This document shows positions 63,806-64,000 of a stretch of DNA of 64,000 nt, piece by piece. Source of the stretch: SVFI01 sp045643145 (GTDB lineage: Bacteria; Bacillota; Clostridia; Lachnospirales; Lachnospiraceae); the NCBI GenBank assembly GCA_045643145.1, contig JAZUKG010000163.1, positions 15,347 to 79,346 on the forward strand, read 5' to 3'. The notes below the pieces were generated by a model. It was given only the letters and a program-made list of their open reading frames with translations, had not been told where the DNA came from and ran no database searches. Made by a program: the position numbers and the translations under genes. Each line of letters begins with the position of its first letter. Positions within the stretch are counted from its first letter, which is position 1.

Positions 63806-64000
63806 GATTTCATCAATATAAATTATGCCTTTTTCTGCTTTTTTAGCATCAAATTCAGCATTTTGATATAGTCTTAACAAAATATTTTCAACATCATCAC
63901 CTACATAGCCGGCTTCAGTCAACGTTGTAGCATCAGCAACAGCAAAAGGTACATCAAGCAATTTTGCTAACGTTTGAGCCAATAATGTTTTACCACTACC

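Larger units (their letters stand above)
62946..64000 (-). pseudogene. clpX: clpX, split artificially by adapter sequence; N-terminus outside window
   Basis: ATP-dependent unfoldase subunit of ClpXP. The right edge begins inside Walker A (GSGKT), followed by EAGYVGDDVENILLRL, Walker B IIYIDEIDKIA, then after the break PPQGGRKHP, the sensor segment FVCSGAFDG, FIPEFVGRVP-type pore region and the C-terminal AAA lid. The frame is broken at 63627-63805 by 179 non-genomic bases, giving two false reading frames. Both sides meet in the same codon phase at GATAAAATTGC, so removing them gives an intact ClpX. The gene is therefore probably intact in the organism. The left part fits the lon-engB neighbourhood. 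Confidence 0.9.

Noticed and set aside
62946..63982. Two separate ClpX-related genes or a duplicated ClpX domain
   Set aside because: The break is exactly an adapter construct plus a repeated insert; removal of 179 bases gives one normal ClpX frame.

Overview
The window looks like chromosomal DNA of an anaerobic, low-to-mid GC Firmicute of the class Clostridia, most likely family Lachnospiraceae. This rests on gene content: DUF4364 and DUF4250 proteins, a two-gene SufCB system, an oxygen-independent class III ribonucleotide reductase, the TIGR03915/TIGR03916 repair pair, and strong AGGAGG-type ribosome sites. Genus and species cannot be fixed from the sequence alone. Nearly all genes are on the minus strand; the plus-strand genes are rsmF, an AraC regulator, an OFA-type transporter, a malic enzyme group and a small membrane protein. 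No tRNA, rRNA, CRISPR array, insertion sequence or prophage was seen.

Layout. 1-1.45 kb: 5' part of a secreted SH3b protein and a cluster of small hairpin repeats. 1.4-4.9 kb: purine operon purE-purM-purN-purD. 5-8.3 kb: M29-type aminopeptidase, two small membrane proteins and pyrE. 8.35-13.6 kb: pyrF, then a xylan-type module (GH43, CE1-like esterase, and a sugar-sensor/GGDEF protein) lying between pyrF and pyrE. 13.7-19.4 kb: nrdD with a fused redoxin and paired NrdR boxes, a TPR lipoprotein and an L,D-transpeptidase. 19.5-24.4 kb: rsmF, then MoxR-DUF58-DUF4129-like genes. 24.4-29.4 kb: repeat element, sufC-sufB, two unknown genes and a Csp-like subtilase. 29.4-33.9 kb: AraC regulator, ABC exporter, RluA. 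34-43.1 kb: OFA transporter, prfA-prmC-DUF1385-rpmE, rho, malic enzyme, a radical SAM protein and DUF4364. 43.1-51.6 kb: phosphodiesterase, rarA with a DNA-repair pair, glgB, a corrinoid-activator-like protein and DUF4250. 51.6-64 kb: clpB, a small membrane protein, purL, an 827-bp non-coding stretch, then clpX-lon-engB plus a small unknown gene.

Two results stand out. First, clpX at the right edge is split by 179 bases that are not biological. They consist of an 84-base DNBSEQ/MGI adapter construct (two adapter arms around a 10-base barcode) and a 95-base repeat of the neighbouring clpX sequence. Removing them restores one continuous ClpX frame. Second, a short hairpin with an invariant 3' arm sits 19-23 bases before the start codon of four unrelated genes: the GGDEF sensor, the ABC permease, clpB and the gene after engB. 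A half-copy precedes purL. A separate family of intergenic hairpins with a conserved loop and one covarying base pair occurs at 1.0-1.3 kb and 24.6 kb.

Start codons were chosen by ribosome-site position, so several proteins here are shorter than their longest open frame.
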